Notes: generated from the letters alone by a model not told the origin. Positions 10,036 through 21,543 are shown, numbered from the stretch's first letter. The stretch: 64,000 bases of DNA from Culex pipiens pallens (GCF_016801865.2 NC_068937.1:117281068-117345067), one strand, 5' to 3'. Program-made: numbers and translations.

Positions 10036-11759
10036 GAGAAATAATGTTCTAGTCAGATGCCTTTTGAAAACTTTCTCTAACTTTTCACTAACAATATTTT
10101 GAAGAGATATTTCAGAAAATATATTGTTTTGTTTCTTGGGCGTTTGTTCCATTTTTTTTTATTTTGCAAATGTTTTGATTTTTTGCCGGCTTAAATTTTA
10201 TGCAACTTTCATTAATCGATTTTAACTAATTAAAAAAAAACTTGTGATAAACTACATTTTAATGCAAAATATGGAAGAATCAGAAGAAATAAGACAACAA
10301 TAGACCAAAATGTAAGTCAAGCGTGAAGTCAAGTCAAAGTAATGATTTCCTTATTTTTTAGGAATTCAAGAGGAATTCAAAACTTATTTAAATTTAAACG
10401 GTGTTTTTTCACAAATTTTGAATGAAAAATGATTTATGGTTTTGCATTATTTTGGATATTTTTAATTTTATTGCGAATTTTAAATGGAATCGTTAAACAT
10501 ATTTTTAAATATTTTCAAATACAAAAAAATAATGTCAAGCCTCCATGTATTAAGTCAAATCAAAGTGATATTGAAAATAATTACTTTTCAATATAAGTGC
10601 TGGAAAGCTCAACCTCATTGTACACTTTTGAATGCTGAAATGTAGAACTTTTCAGCTCTTGTATCGAAAAGTATTCAATTCCGTTGTTGTTAGTGAATAA
10701 AAGTAGGCGGTTTTGGCTTTCGAGAATGACAGGGAAAGTACTAATTTTCAAAATGGTGTTGCCAAAATTATATATTTTACTTTGCACGTACGTTTCCTAT
10801 GCCTTACGAATTCAGATTCATTAATTCATAATGAGGTTCAACTGTGCAGATATATTTTAAAACACAATGTTTTAAACTAACTTTTCACAATAAAAATATA
10901 AAAACAAACCAGACTTTTGGAGAACTTTTATTATATATTTTAGGAGACACTTTTTAGGAGAAATTATTTCAAAGTTTTCCTTTTCCAAAAATTAAGGTAA
11001 TATTCTGTTTGCTTATCATCAAATGATTTTTTTTATCCAAGAGTTTTGGCATCATTCTGTATTTACTTCAAAATCAGATTTTTTTTCAATGTTGTTTTGC
11101 TGACATAGCAAAAAAAATTGTTGGCATCAGCATAATGACAAACACAAAACGGAAATATTTTTTTTCTTATATAAAAGAATTTTTCGAAATGAACAAATAA
11201 GGTGTTCGATGCATTCGTTGATAAGTGAATCACAAAGAAATAATAAAAATTAAATAATATAAATATGTTATTGTTTAAACAACCTATTAAAAATTAAATG
11301 AATTGAAAAATATCGAAGGCTATTTTTGCATTTTTTTTTCTTTCTCTGTTCAATTCGTTCTCCTTAGTACCAGTTAACTCTCTCTTCATTTCGAACAAAT
11401 CAGCTGTTGAAAAGTAATCTATATCTCAGCTCATGTTAACAACTGCACCAATTTAATTGTTAAAACGATCTAATAAAAATGAATTGAAATGAAATAATAA
11501 AACAAATACTCTAAACAATATCAATCACATAAAAAATGATTATTGAAGTTGATAGTTTTAGAACAAAAATTACTTCAGTTGGAAAAAACCAAAAAAAGAA
11601 TGTTAAGGCATGAGGGTCGCAATTCCATTCAGATCCAGCAGTGCCATCCAGTCCAATATACTAGCTTCAAATTTATTAGAGCAACAACAACTTTAATTCG
11701 CAAATTGTCAAACCCTCGCGTAAACGTTACTGTCCGCGTGACTGTCCCAACTCCACGTT
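10036..11759. other. AT-rich spacer with one diverged repeat fragment
   Basis: This stretch is very AT-rich and has no supported gene. The part 10580-10770 is a diverged relative of 52700-52900. They share a TGCTGAAAAGTTC-type block, AAAAGTAGGC and CGAGAATGACAG-like sequence in the same order. Nothing else is recognised. Confidence 0.5.
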
Positions 11760-12441
11760 TTGACCAAAGTGCGGCGCAGTGAATATCAATCATTCGGCGG
11801 AATCGCCATCAAGATCGAGTGTTTATGGCGGGGTTTGCTTCACTTGCAGGATGGGCACGTGTTTTCACTAGCTGATTACTTTTGACAGCCATCGTAGCCA
11901 GTTTAATTTGTGGTTTGTTGTTAATGCTGCCGAGAATGACGTCAAAAGTGTAAGATCTTAAAGTGCTTTAGTGCGTCGCAAAAGAAGTCTGGGTAATTGT
12001 GCTTGAATGTTTGTGGAAGAGCGGCAAGAGTTCATATTTCCTGGAATTTGTGCTGTTGGCATTTAATCAGTGAAACTCTCGGCAAGGTGTGAAATGTAAA
12101 CGTCTGAAGAGTTTGTACCAACAATCGTTCAATAGGTTGTAGCTGTCGACGAGTTCAACAAGTCAAAGTGTCTTTTAGTCGTGAGTGAGTGGAGTGGAGA
12201 TCGGAGCCCAAAAGGGTCTCAGAAAGTAAAGTTAAAAGTTCAACGAAAACCGACCATTGATCGACAACGACGAAACATCAACGAAGCAGCAGCTCGTGCT
12301 GAGCAGAAGGGTGGCCCCACCATTGCGGCCCTGTTTTGGCGCACCTCCTCGTCCTGGCCAGCCCGAAGCTGGAGTTTTTCGGCCACGATGCGGTCAACAA
12401 CCTGTCCACGACGAGCCACAGACCGGCGGCATCGACGGAAG
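11760..12441 (+). other. Candidate host exon ending at a GT splice donor
   Basis: This is unique sequence with balanced composition, a CAA/AAC-rich leader-like stretch (about 12180-12300), and then a GC-rich tract ending GGAAG|GTATGAG at 12441/12442, a good insect 5' splice site. The frame through 12336-12440 uses third-position G or C heavily (CTC, GTC, CTG, GCC, AAG, GAG), as in mosquito coding DNA, and reads AHLLVLASPKLEFFGHDAV, but it has no in-frame ATG after the upstream stop. The tract could be a 5' UTR exon or an exon with an upstream acceptor. No protein family is recognised. Confidence 0.3.
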
Positions 12442-12589
12442 GTATGAGTTCAAGACTTTACTCAATGTTAAAATTAAACAGAGTTCGTTTTTCTAGGGTG
12501 CGTCCAGATATGAGGCTGCTCGTTTTTTAGTAGGTTCTCGGTTTACTTGGGAATACAAACGGGTTATAAATCATTTCCTCTTTCCATAG
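12442..12589 (+). other. Possible start of intron after the 12442 donor
   Basis: AT-rich sequence after the GTATGAG donor-like site, running into the family A repeat. There is no other feature. Intron status is inferred. Confidence 0.25.
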
Positions 12590-14660
12590 GAGCAACTCTC
12601 TACGAAATCGGCCGATTTCGACCATTTTTATTTTTTGTATTTTTTTATTTGACTCAAACTTTGTGGGGGCCTTTTCTATGACCAAAGAAGCTATTTTGTG
12701 TCATTGGTTCACTCATACAATTCTCCATACAATTTTGGCAGCTGTCCAAACAAAAATGGTATGGTACCATTCGAATATCTGTAACTTTTGAATGAATTTT
12801 CTAATCAATATGGTGTCTTCGGCAAAATTGTAGGTATTGTTTAGGACTATTGAGAAAAAAAAGGCACACGAAAAAAATTTGCCGAGTTTTTAATTAACAT
12901 TTTTTTTACAAAAACTCAATTTCCCAAAATACATATTTTTTGATTTTTGAGATTTTTTGATATATTTTAGGGGACAAAAATCCGCAACTTTTGAGCCATA
13001 GAGAAACATGGTCAAAAAATCTGCCGAGTTATGAATTTTTGAAAAAATTGTAATTTTTAGAAAAAAAGCGAAGTTTCATGCAAAAACAATTTTTACATTA
13101 TTTTTTAATGCAAAATTTAATTTGCAATCGAAAAGTACTTTACAGATTTTTTGGCTCTGTTTTCAAGATATAGCCACCGAAAGTTTGATTTTAGCGAAAT
13201 GTTTGCAGTTTTTTGACTTTTAAAAATAGTGACCATGAGTGACCATTTCTAAAACAATGATTTTTGAAAAGTTCAGAAAATTTGCTATAAAATTGTCTAA
13301 GAGACATTGATGATTGAACCTCTGGTTGCTGAGATACAGCGGCTTAAACAAAAATAAACACGAAAATTGAAGTTTTCTAAGTCTCACCCAAACAGCCCAC
13401 CATTTGCTAATGTCGATATCTCAGCAACTAATGGTAGGATTTTCAAAGTTAAAACATGAAACATTCGTGAAATTTTCCGATCTTTTCTAAAAAAATGTTA
13501 AAAAAAAATTAAATCAAGACTATCATTTTAAATGGGCGTAATATTCAATGTTTGGCCCTTTTAAAATGTTAGTAATGATTTTAAAAATTTCAAAATACTT
13601 TTTTCGAAAAGATCGAAAAATTTCACGAATGTTTCATGCTTCAAAATTCAAAATCGGTTGAAAACTAAAAAAAAAAAAAACAAAACTAATCAAATGTTGT
13701 TCTTTGTACATTATTTTAAGAATGTAATCTATAAAGCGACAAAACATTCAACTTCAAGTTGATATTAGTAAACGCTTCAGAAATGAAATTATTCTACTCC
13801 CTGAACACACTCTAACCGATAGAATCGATTTAAGTGAATGGTATGGAATCATCTTAAGCAACCATGCGCTCCTCCTTATTTTGCTACATGCAAAGATTTA
13901 AACACAGGAAAATTTATGTTTTCTAAGTCTTGCCCAAACAACCCACCATTTTCTAATGACGATATCTCAGCATCGAATGGTCCGATTTTCAATGTTAAAA
14001 TATGTAACATTCGGTAACTTTTCTGATCTTTTCGAAAAAAAAAACTTTCAAATTTACCATATCAAAAGGACGTAATATTGAATGGTTGGCCATTTTGAAA
14101 TGTTAGTCGTGATTTATAATTTTTGAAAATTTTGTTTTAGAAAAGATTGGAAAATTTCACGATTGTTTCATATTTTAACATTGAAATTCGGACCATTAGT
14201 TGCTGAGATATCAACATAAGAAAATGGTGGGTGTTTTGGGCGAGACTTAGAAAACATCAATTTTCATTTTTTTAATCCTTTGCATAGCAATATCTCAGCA
14301 ACTAAACATGGGCACTAGTTTTAAAAAATGAATAACTGAATGGATATAACTTCAAAAAGGGGCACTTAATTAAAATTTCACCAAAGTACTTTTTGATTGC
14401 AAATTCGATTTTACATCGAAAAATGAAGTTGAAATTTTTTTACGATTTTTTGAAAAAATCAGTATGCATAAAAAATCATAACTCGGTCAATGTTTTTTTG
14501 CCCGTTCTGAAAATTTCTGAAAAGTTGGCATTTGATGTACCATAAAACATATAAAAAAAATAAAAAAAATAGTGTTTCTTAGCAAATCATGTTTTAGTGA
14601 CAAAAAGTGAAATAAAAAATCACCAAAAAAATTTACCGTCTATATTTTTTTTTTCAGTGT

Positions 14661-14930
14661 ACACAGTAAAAAAAAAACATGGCAATATTACATCTGGGAA
14701 GGGTACATCTTTTATGTCAGAAAAAATGTGTAATGTTACCTCTGAAAATGTGTAATTTTACCTCTTGTAAATGTGTAATTTTACCTCTGAAAATGTGTAA
14801 TTTTACCACTTTTCTGTTGTAACGTCACTTTTTCAATCTAAATTGAGGTAAAATTACATCATAAAAGAGGTTATATTCAACCTTCCAAAATTACACCTTC
14901 AGAATTTAAAGGTGTAAAGGCACCAAAAAA
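14661..14930. mobile_element. MITE family B, copy 1, nested in family A
   Basis: It starts with an ACACAGTAAAAAAA end and shares the body AATATTACATCTGGGAAGG, ACATCTTTTATGTCAG and ATTGAGGTAAAATTACATCA with 15796-16018. It lies inside the right arm of the family A copy. The right end is worn. It contains a short tandem array at 14727-14812. Confidence 0.7.
14727..14812. repeat. About four tandem copies of a 22-bp unit
   Basis: The unit AATGTGTAATTTTACCTCTG repeats about four times with small changes. The sister MITE at 15796-16018 has only about two units, so the number changed after the copies separated. Confidence 0.75.
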
Positions 14931-15002
14931 GTTTCAGTCGGATTAAAATAACACAAAAATTAAAATTAGTAAAAAAAAAACCGATTTCGTAGAGAACTGC
15001 TC

Positions 15003-15229
15003 ATAAAGCTTGATTTTTTGAGCGATAAGATTTGGCAAAAAATGTACCTCAAATTTAGACAGCTACCAAAATATCGGGAGTTTTTTCAGCACATGTTTCT
15101 TTAGATTCTTTAAATACATTATAACCCTTTTAACAGAATTAAGTTCTATTGAAAAGAGCCTCCGTAAAATTTCTTTTGACCTAATTTCCTTCCCAAACCC
15201 AATTTCATCCTCACTGACGGTATGCAGCA
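15003..15229. other. Short spacer, nothing recognised
   Basis: No supported gene or repeat boundary. Confidence 0.4.
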
Positions 15230-15798
15230 TACACGGATAGAAATCCTGTAAGCTAACTAACGGTAGCATTGTTGTTCAAAATCGGAAAAAAATGATGACG
15301 GTTTAGTAAACATTTTAGTGTTTTCAAATTCAAAAACAGTAAGCTACTGGATTGGCAGTGCGTGGCCGAATGGTTACGCAGTCCGCTTTGTAAGCGGATG
15401 ATTCTGGGTTCGATTCCCATCTGCTGCAACCTTCCATCGGATGAGGAAGTAAAATGTCGGTCCCGGCCTTGGTTGTTAGGCCGTTAAGTCATTCCAGGTG
15501 TAGGAGTTGTCTCCATGCCATAAGTACAAACAACACACCAAACCAAGCCTACTCCGGTGGAATCGCTGGCGGCGGTTGGACTCGCAATCCAAAGGTCGGC
15601 AGTTCAAACACTGGGGTGGAAGGTTCCTTGGAGTAAAAAGAGGTTTGGGTGCTCTCTCCATTCAAGCCTTCGGACTCCTAGGTTCGAGCAGAAACTTGCA
15701 ATAGAGACCACAAAAGACCCGGGGGTCGTTAATGTGCATGGTTTGATTTTTGATTTTTTTGAACTACTGGATTAGCTTCCAGGACTTCTATCCGTGTA
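15230..15798. mobile_element. TACACGGATAG-ended MITE split by a SINE
   Basis: The left end TACACGGATAGAAATCCTG and the right end are inverted repeats; the right end read in reverse is TACACGGATAGAAGTCCTGG. Similarity continues through AAGCTAA. Without the nested SINE the element is only about 150 bp. No coding capacity. Confidence 0.7.
15357..15763 (+). mobile_element. tRNA-headed SINE with 13-bp target duplication
   Basis: The head folds like a tRNA, with an A-box-like TGGCCGAATGG (15363-15373) and a B-box-like GGTTCGATTCC (15407-15417), the internal RNA polymerase III promoter. A second tRNA-like block (about 15560-15615) contains TCGGCAGTTCAAACAC. The tail is a GATTTT-rich run. CTACTGGATTGGC (15344-15356) and CTACTGGATTAGC (15764-15776) form the target-site duplication with one mismatch. 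The two tRNA-like blocks recall the Culex Twin SINE design, but identity is not shown. Confidence 0.85.
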
Positions 15799-16018
15799 AA
15801 CAGAAAAAAAATCATGGTAATATTACATCTGGGAAGGGGTACATCTTTTATGTCAGAAAAAAGGTGTAATTTTACCTCTGGAAATGTGTAATTTTACAAC
15901 TTTTCTGGTGTAATGTCACTTTTTCAGTCTAAATTGAGGTAAAATTACATCATAAAAGAGGTAATATTCAACCTTCCAAAATTACAGCTTCCAAATTTAC
16001 ATCATTTTTTTTGTGTAG
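15796..16018. mobile_element. MITE family B, copy 2
   Basis: Terminal inverted repeats resemble TACACAAAAAAAATGATG. The body matches 14661-14930 closely but carries fewer tandem units. It abuts the right end of the 15230-15798 MITE, so the two insertions share an ACAC/GTGT junction. Confidence 0.75.
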
Positions 16019-16756
16019 GTAAATGTGTATTGATGAGGACTTAAGATTGTTATCGAGTTTACTAATGGAAAGAAAATGATGTGCGTGCATTCTGCATATT
16101 TTGAAAGAACAGCTATCATTTTATTTAGTAAAACCAAAAGAGCATTTTTTGCAGCATTCATTTCCTGTGGGTGTAAAACAAATGTAGTTAAAATGACGTA
16201 CTAATCACGAGCAAAAACATCTTTTAAAATACACTACTATTTCAATTTAGTGCCTATTTATTCTAAATTATTTTTTTTGTTGCTTTGCTTCGCTTAACCT
16301 CTTTAAGTGATTTTTAATTAAAATGTCTCATTAGCATATGAAGTCTGCGCTGCACCATACCTTTCATCTTATGGGATACTTTAGTTCAGTATGCCAACAA
16401 ACAAAACTGCCCAATCCATTAATCATGCGCGCTCCCTTAAGCGCTTAGCCGGGTGTCAAATCCGATCAAGAGCTAGCATATTTTTTAATGGTCTCGTTTG
16501 ATCGTTCTACCGCTAATCCACCTTTTTTTCAAGCCTTCATACGCTTTAGTTATCCCCCCACACGAGAGCCTCTCAGCTGGGTTGTGTTTGTAGTGGTCGC
16601 ACGCGTCGCCGTCGCACTTGTGTTTGTTCAAAGAAAGGTGAAGGACACGGCGGTATTGAAAATAAACAGTCTGTCTGATCTGAACACGCGTGACGATCCT
16701 CCAAGCGGCGGCGCAGCGTTACAATGTGTGAACGCTTTACATTTAATAATTCAACG
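16019..16756. other. Unique sequence, no supported gene
   Basis: Not obviously repetitive. There is a GC-richer patch at about 16555-16730. No ORF with coding signs or RNA gene was found. Confidence 0.45.
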
Positions 16757-17152
16757 TGATCTTGTGCTATCTTGTTGCATTTCGATTTTTGGGCCAAATT
16801 TAGTTAAGAACGTCATTTTGGGCAGCTTTCAAAGTCTCACCTTTTAACCTTCACAGATCTCTTGATCGTGCTATCTTGTCAGTGCGACAATTGGCTAAAA
16901 GGAATTAAGTCAGAGGACGTTTTGTCACATGAAAATGCCCGACGACTGTATACATATTGATTGTAACTTGGGAATCCGGCAGCCAACTTCAACCAAATTT
17001 TAGGACAATGCACACGATGGTCAGCCAAACAAAACGAGTATGTTATTGTTTACTTTTCGCGATCTTCTTTTTTTTTATTCAAGGTCAAACATTAAAACAC
17101 ATTTTTCTCGGAATTAAAAAGCAATGTGCGACAAGATAGTACGTCCACGACG
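16757..17152. mobile_element. MITE-like inverted-repeat element, copy 2
   Basis: Diverged copy of 15-540 in the opposite orientation. It has TGTGCTATCTTGTTGCA at the left and GTGCGACAAGATAGTACG at the right, with the internal copy GTGCTATCTTGTCAGTG at about 16866-16882. Confidence 0.6.
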
Positions 17153-17330
17153 ACCTGTATACTGCGTTAGCGTTGTCGCTCTTGTCTGCTCAATGAAGTG
17201 ATCGTGAAGTCATTTCCTTATTCTTGATTCTCGTAGAATCTGTTTGGAGTTTTTTTGTTGTCAAATTTTTGTGGCTGAACTGATTTTAATATTTTTATCG
17301 AGTTATTTTGCCCAACAAAATAAATAATCG

Positions 17331-17362
17331 CACTGTTTTCTTTTCGTTTTTTCCAGGTACGT
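17331..17362 (+). promoter_or_regulatory. Candidate recursive splice site (ratchet point) 1
   Basis: A pyrimidine-rich tract TTTTCTTTTCGTTTTTTCC runs into AG at 17355-17356 and is followed at once by GTACGT at 17357. A 3' splice site directly abutting a 5' splice site is the known signature of zero-nucleotide-exon recursive splicing in long Drosophila introns. Two similar + strand sites occur downstream. Function here is inferred. Confidence 0.4.
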
Positions 17363-18073
17363 CATTACAGCTACAAATGATGATCCGAGATGACCCCTCT
17401 CTCAGAGTACGACTGTGTAACGGTGATGTAGTTATATTCAAAACTGCTCATTTATTCATAGAAATTTTTCCACTAAACCGGCTACTTGATAGAACAAAAA
17501 AACAGTTATTCACACCCCCTACTCTAGCTGATGCACTTTCACCTTCGTCTCGGTGAAGTTCAAGTGTGGTCGGGCGTGAGCATCGGAAGTGTTGCCGGCT
17601 CATCTTCTCACGAATACCTATCATAATCTTCCCCATACCAACGGCGACGGTCGGTAGTAGTTGGGGCTTGCCGGACCAACAGCTGATGGCCCTGGTTGGC
17701 GAGTGTTGCGATTTGTTGCGGAACTGTTTCCGCGCTTTTAGTAGCGAAATTGAGATTTTTTTTTTTGCTGTTGCTTCTGTGAAATGCAACGTTATTTTTT
17801 GCAACGGCGGAGAGCGATGCGTGGGAGAGGTGTGATAACGGAAATGTTGTATATGCAAAATGTTTTAAGTTGGCAAATTGATGTACACAATTTGTAGCGA
17901 TTATTTTTTTTTAGGAAAGTATGTGTTTCGCTTTATTTTTTTTATTCAACTTTGAATGTTAGATTTGGATAAAGCACCTAATTTTGGCATATCAGCACTT
18001 TGACAGATTCTAAAAATCGTTTTCTTTTTTATGACAAAAGGAGAAATTTTGCATCTTTAGCTCGTTCATACAA
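17363..18073. other. Unique sequence, no supported gene
   Basis: Includes a moderately GC-rich stretch at 17560-17720. The frames across it lack start context or family motifs. No repeat was recognised. Confidence 0.4.
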
Positions 18074-18307
18074 CGGGAAACGTGGTGCAGTGGTATGCGT
18101 GGTTACCGGCATGGGTTCGATCCCAGACGGTCCCGGTGACATTTTTCGAGACGAGATTTGTCTGACCACGCTTTCCGTCGGACGGGGAAGTAAATGTTGG
18201 CCCCGCTCTAACCTAGAGGGTTAGGTCATTAGCTCAATCCAGATTTAGGAGTTGTCTCCCTGGGTCCTGCCTCGATGGAGTCGCTGCTGGGAAGTTGGAC
18301 TCACAAT

Positions 18308-18716
18308 CAGACATGCATCGGCACTATGAGCTCTTTTTAACGGCACTCAGCTTGTTCTAGATGGCATTTTCGTTTAAAGCAATGTTATGCTTGTTGCTAG
18401 GTGAAAATCTCTTGGTTTTGGCTTGAATAATGTGTAGAAAATATTGGTTCATTGGAAAACCCGATTTTAGCTATATTTTCATGTAAATGTTCTCTTAAGC
18501 TCTCAAGAAGAACTTCTTAAAAGCTCTTTGAGTGCAATTAAGAGTTCTTAACCTATATCTCGGTTGGGTTTCAAAATAATCTCTCAGGGTCTTCGGGAGC
18601 CTAAAAGACAAGCGTAATTAGCGTATTCTAATCACTGGCACAACATGCTGGGTATCTTCTAAGTGAAATGCCAAACAAGTTCTTCTAAAAGAGGAGTTAG
18701 AGCGGATGCATGTCTG
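18308..18716. mobile_element. hAT-type MITE nested in SINE, 8-bp target duplication
   Basis: The terminal inverted repeat CAGACATGCATC is perfect at both ends. CTCACAAT at 18300-18307 and 18717-18724 is an exact 8-bp duplication inside the SINE, whose sequence becomes continuous when the 409-bp insert and one copy are ignored. CAG-starting ends plus 8-bp duplications are typical of hAT elements. No transposase is encoded. Confidence 0.9.
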
Positions 18717-18756
18717 CTCACAATCCAAAGGTCGTCAGTTCGAATCCCGAGGTGGA

Positions 18757-18869
18757 TGCACGGAAAAAAATAGTTCTCAAAATCGAGAACAAGCGTTCAT
18801 GAAAATGGAAACCACGAACAAATTGTTTTTGGAAATCGTACCATGGGATTTGAACTCTTTTTCTCCGTG
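18757..18869. mobile_element. Small MITE nested in the same SINE
   Basis: CACGGAAAAAAATAGTTC at the left pairs with the right end, CACGGAGAAAAAGAGTTC in reverse. TGGA precedes and follows the insert as a possible 4-bp duplication. The insert is about 113 bp and breaks the SINE tail region. Confidence 0.7.
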
Positions 18870-19010
18870 TGGAAGCTTAGGTGTGAAAAGAGGTTTGCAA
18901 TTGCCTCAACAATTAAGCCTTCGGACGCCTAGTTTCGAGTAGGAATCTCGCAATCGAGAACGCCAAGGCAATGCTGTAGAGCGAATAATTTGATTTTGAT
19001 TTGATTTTGA

Positions 19011-19303
19011 CAATTTTGGCAGATCTCCATATAAAAAGGCTATTAAAAAAAATCATTTTATATCTTGATAGAGGAATAGTGGATTTTCTTAATGATTTGA
19101 TGTCTATAGCAAAATGGTAGGCTTTGCTATGGACTTCTAAAACAAACATAGTTACACCCTAAAAAATCATCCAGCATCCGAATAACTCGTTTTCGGTGGA
19201 CCTGTATATCACAATATCAGTATTTTGCAAAAAAAATTCAAATTGATATCAATTTAATGAAAAATTTAGAAACTATGAAATCTGTTCTCTTGTTGTTTTC
19301 AGT
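19011..19303. other. Spacer, nothing recognised
   Basis: AT-rich sequence with no supported feature. Confidence 0.4.
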
Positions 19304-19614
19304 TACACGAAAAAAATCAATTCTCGTAATCGTGAATGCGAGAAACCTCGAAGGAATTTTTTCATGAGTATGGTGCATTTCAAGCAAAACAATGTAAAAG
19401 GACCGAAGCTGAAGCGTAAACAAAGAGTCTATCCTGCTCACGTCAGTTGATGTTTACATTCGAACGAGCAGGATAGACTCTTTGTTTACACTTCGGCTTC
19501 GGCCCTATTTCAATGTTTTGCTAGATTTGAACTATAAACGTGAATATATTCCTTCGTGGTTCTCGCATTCGTGAATTTAATTCACGATTTCGAGAATTGA
19601 TTTTTTTCTGTGTA
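19304..19614. mobile_element. 311-bp palindromic MITE with TACACRAAAAAAATC ends
   Basis: The arms pair almost throughout. The outer ends share AAAAAAATCAATTCTCG and CGTGAAT. The inner arms hold AAACAAAGAGTCTATCCTGC and its reverse complement around a loop near 19440-19465. A partial relative of the right end lies at about 32700-32790. The whole insert would fold as one hairpin. Confidence 0.85.
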
Positions 19615-19758
19615 GGCCGTTTCAATTATTTATCAAGTCCCTTCCCTTTCTAATAAAAATCTTGCAATTAGTATGCAAGGCATTTTTTTTTTCTTTAAAA
19701 TACTTTAAATGTTCATTTAAGTTAGAAGTTAAGTAGTTTTTTTTAACTATAAATACTA

Positions 19759-20544
19759 GGGTGGGTACGTTTTTCAAAAAGTTCTCGGATCAAGTTTTAG
19801 TATGGTTCCCCTTGTAGGGCATGCTGATAGGGACATTCATGCCAAATATCAGCTCATTTGGTTGTAAACTGGCTGCGCGCATCAGGGTTAAAGTTTACAT
19901 GGGAATTACTATGGGAAATTGGAACTTTTGTTCAAACGCTCCTACAGGTCTGGGAAAATCACGCGCCAACTTCTGGTATGATCAGGCCTATGGGGAATGG
20001 TCTAGAGAACACTTTTCCCGAAGAGAGCATATGGATTCTAGACCTGGCGCATCGGCAAACAATCCGATGTCTTCGGAATCTACGGTTTTCCCTCAAAAAG
20101 CATCAAATTTTCCTTAGCATGCTATGAAAGCTTGATGAACACCGCGACGCCATATGTCAGACAGCTACCACGTGGGTGAGAAACGGCTGGAATATTTAAT
20201 TGCAAACCTTCTTTTAACTAGAAAATGATCATTTCGAGTAATTCTGATATTATTTAGTCGAATTCAAAATTTTTGCATAGAAAATTTGTATTTTTTTACA
20301 AATATTTCAACCACGTGGTAGCTGTCTGACATATGGCGTCGCGGTGTTCATCAAGCTTTCATAGCATGCTAAGGAAAATTTGATGCTTTTTGAGGGAAAA
20401 CCGTAGATTCCGGAGACATCGGATTGTGATGAGACAAATTGACAAATGAGCTGATATTAGGCATGAAAGTCCCTATGGGCATGACCTACAAGGGGAACCA
20501 TACTAAAACTTGATCCGAGAACTTTTTGAAAAACGTACCCACCC
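19759..20544. mobile_element. TA-flanked palindromic element with GGGTGGGTACG ends
   Basis: The ends GGGTGGGTACGTTTTTCAAA are inverted and flanked by TA on both sides (19757-19758 and 20545-20546). The arms of about 340 bp stay nearly complementary to a centre near 20170-20310. That centre has a CCACGTGG block, also found in the GCCCGGG-ended family at 21946 and 31692. A non-autonomous TA-type DNA transposon is likely. Confidence 0.85.
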
Positions 20545-20546
20545 TA

Positions 20547-20967
20547 ATAAATGCTTTTGCTCATTTCCAACTCATTTTTTCCAAGATATTTCAAAGCAAT
20601 TTCGTTCTACAAATGTGTTCCAAGCACTCAATAATTGAATTCTGGACGTTAAAAAGTTTTGAGCATAACATAAAATTTCGTTTTTTTTTCAAATTGCTTA
20701 AGTGTCAAGGTACTCTTGCTAACCTGATAGAACGAGCATTTGATTGAAACGTTTTGTACCAAAATTTAATAGAAGCGCCAAGAATTTGTCTAAAGACTGT
20801 TATTATTTAAATTTTACACAAAATCTGTCACCATTTCCTGATGAATATTACCGTAATTTTTTTGTGTGTATATAAGCCAGTCTTGTGTATATAGAACCAG
20901 CTGCTCTCTTGAATGGCTTTTGAAGTTATTTAAATATGTTTTGTATTTCGTAATTTAAATATTGCTG
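20547..20967. other. Spacer, nothing recognised
   Basis: AT-rich sequence with no feature that I can support. Confidence 0.4.
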
Positions 20968-20989
20968 CACCTCAAAGCCATTGCATCGT
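20968..20989. repeat. 22-bp target duplication, left copy
   Basis: Starts CACCTCAAAGCCATTG and is identical to 21544-21565. It is longer than the usual SINE duplication. Confidence 0.9.
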
Positions 20990-21543
20990 AAGGAGCGGCC
21001 GTGGCTGACTGGTTACGGTGTTCGCTTTCTAAGCGAATGGTCCTGGGTTCGATTCCCATCTTCTCCCAACGAGAAAGTATAGGAAATATTAATCTTGAAA
21101 CTCTGAACATGAACGAAAAATCAAAGTCGCCCGAGTCGAGGTTCGATCCCCCGTCCTTTGGATTGGTAAGCAAAAATGCTAACCACCACGCCATCACGGC
21201 TTGGTGAGCGACGTCTGGAATTAGGAATACTGTTACTATCAAACTATATACGCGCTGGGTCCTTGTCCATTTGACAAGGGTTCGGAAGTTCTAAATAACG
21301 TTTGAACCCGATTGGTGCAAACGTTCTTCAGGGCGGGGCTTGTCGATAAAAGCTGAGGGACCTCGCGCTCGGCTAGCCAGCGTAGAAATGGGTCACCGAA
21401 GCTCGGCAGAGCTAACACCTTCCAAATGCCTATGCGAGTTATTTGCATGTATAGAATGTAGATCTAAAAATACATGGAAACAACTCAATTTGTAAGAAGC
21501 GACCGCGTGGTCCCGTTTGGTTGGTTGCACACACACACACACA
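20990..21543 (+). mobile_element. tRNA-headed retroposon with CA-repeat tail and 22-bp target duplication
   Basis: The head GGAGCGGCCGTGGCTGACTGG has an A-box-like TGGCTGACTGG (21002-21012) and a B-box-like GGTTCGATTCC (21046-21056). A second tRNA-like block in the opposite orientation lies at about 21140-21205, with GTGGTGGTTAGCA readable on the minus strand. The body runs on to a (CA)n tail at 21527-21543. The 22-bp direct repeats 20968-20989 and 21544-21565 are identical. No ORF is present. This is a SINE-like element with two opposed tRNA-like parts. Confidence 0.85.

Larger units (their letters stand above)
12590..15002. mobile_element. Palindromic family A region, copy 2, diverged and interrupted
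   Basis: The left end reads GGAGCAACTCTCTACGAAAT and the right end is its near reverse complement. The arms are diverged from the 1134-2506 copy. The middle holds about 190 bp of unrelated sequence (about 13680-13870) and appears to contain parts of two copies. The right arm is broken by the MITE at 14661-14930. It is probably an old composite of family A elements. Confidence 0.65.
18074..19010 (+). mobile_element. tRNA-headed SINE interrupted by two MITEs
   Basis: The head at 18074-18307 has ACGTGGTGCAGTGG and GGTTCGATCCC (B-box-like) and continues into TTTTTCGAGACGAGATTTGT, shared with the SINE at 58829-59245. The SINE body resumes at 18717 after a hAT-type insertion. A second small insertion lies at about 18757-18869, and the element ends in a GATTTTGATTT tail near 19010. 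Without the insertions it is about 415 bp, the same as its sister copy. Confidence 0.85.

Noticed and set aside
15357..15427. Functional tRNA gene
   Set aside because: A and B boxes are present but the fold continues into a SINE body with a repeat tail and target duplication. The same applies at 20990, 46830-46899, 59170-59245 and 61101.
16488..17858. Several overlapping frames of 70-136 codons on both strands
   Set aside because: Frames overlap on opposite strands, lack start context and domains, and partly fall in a MITE.
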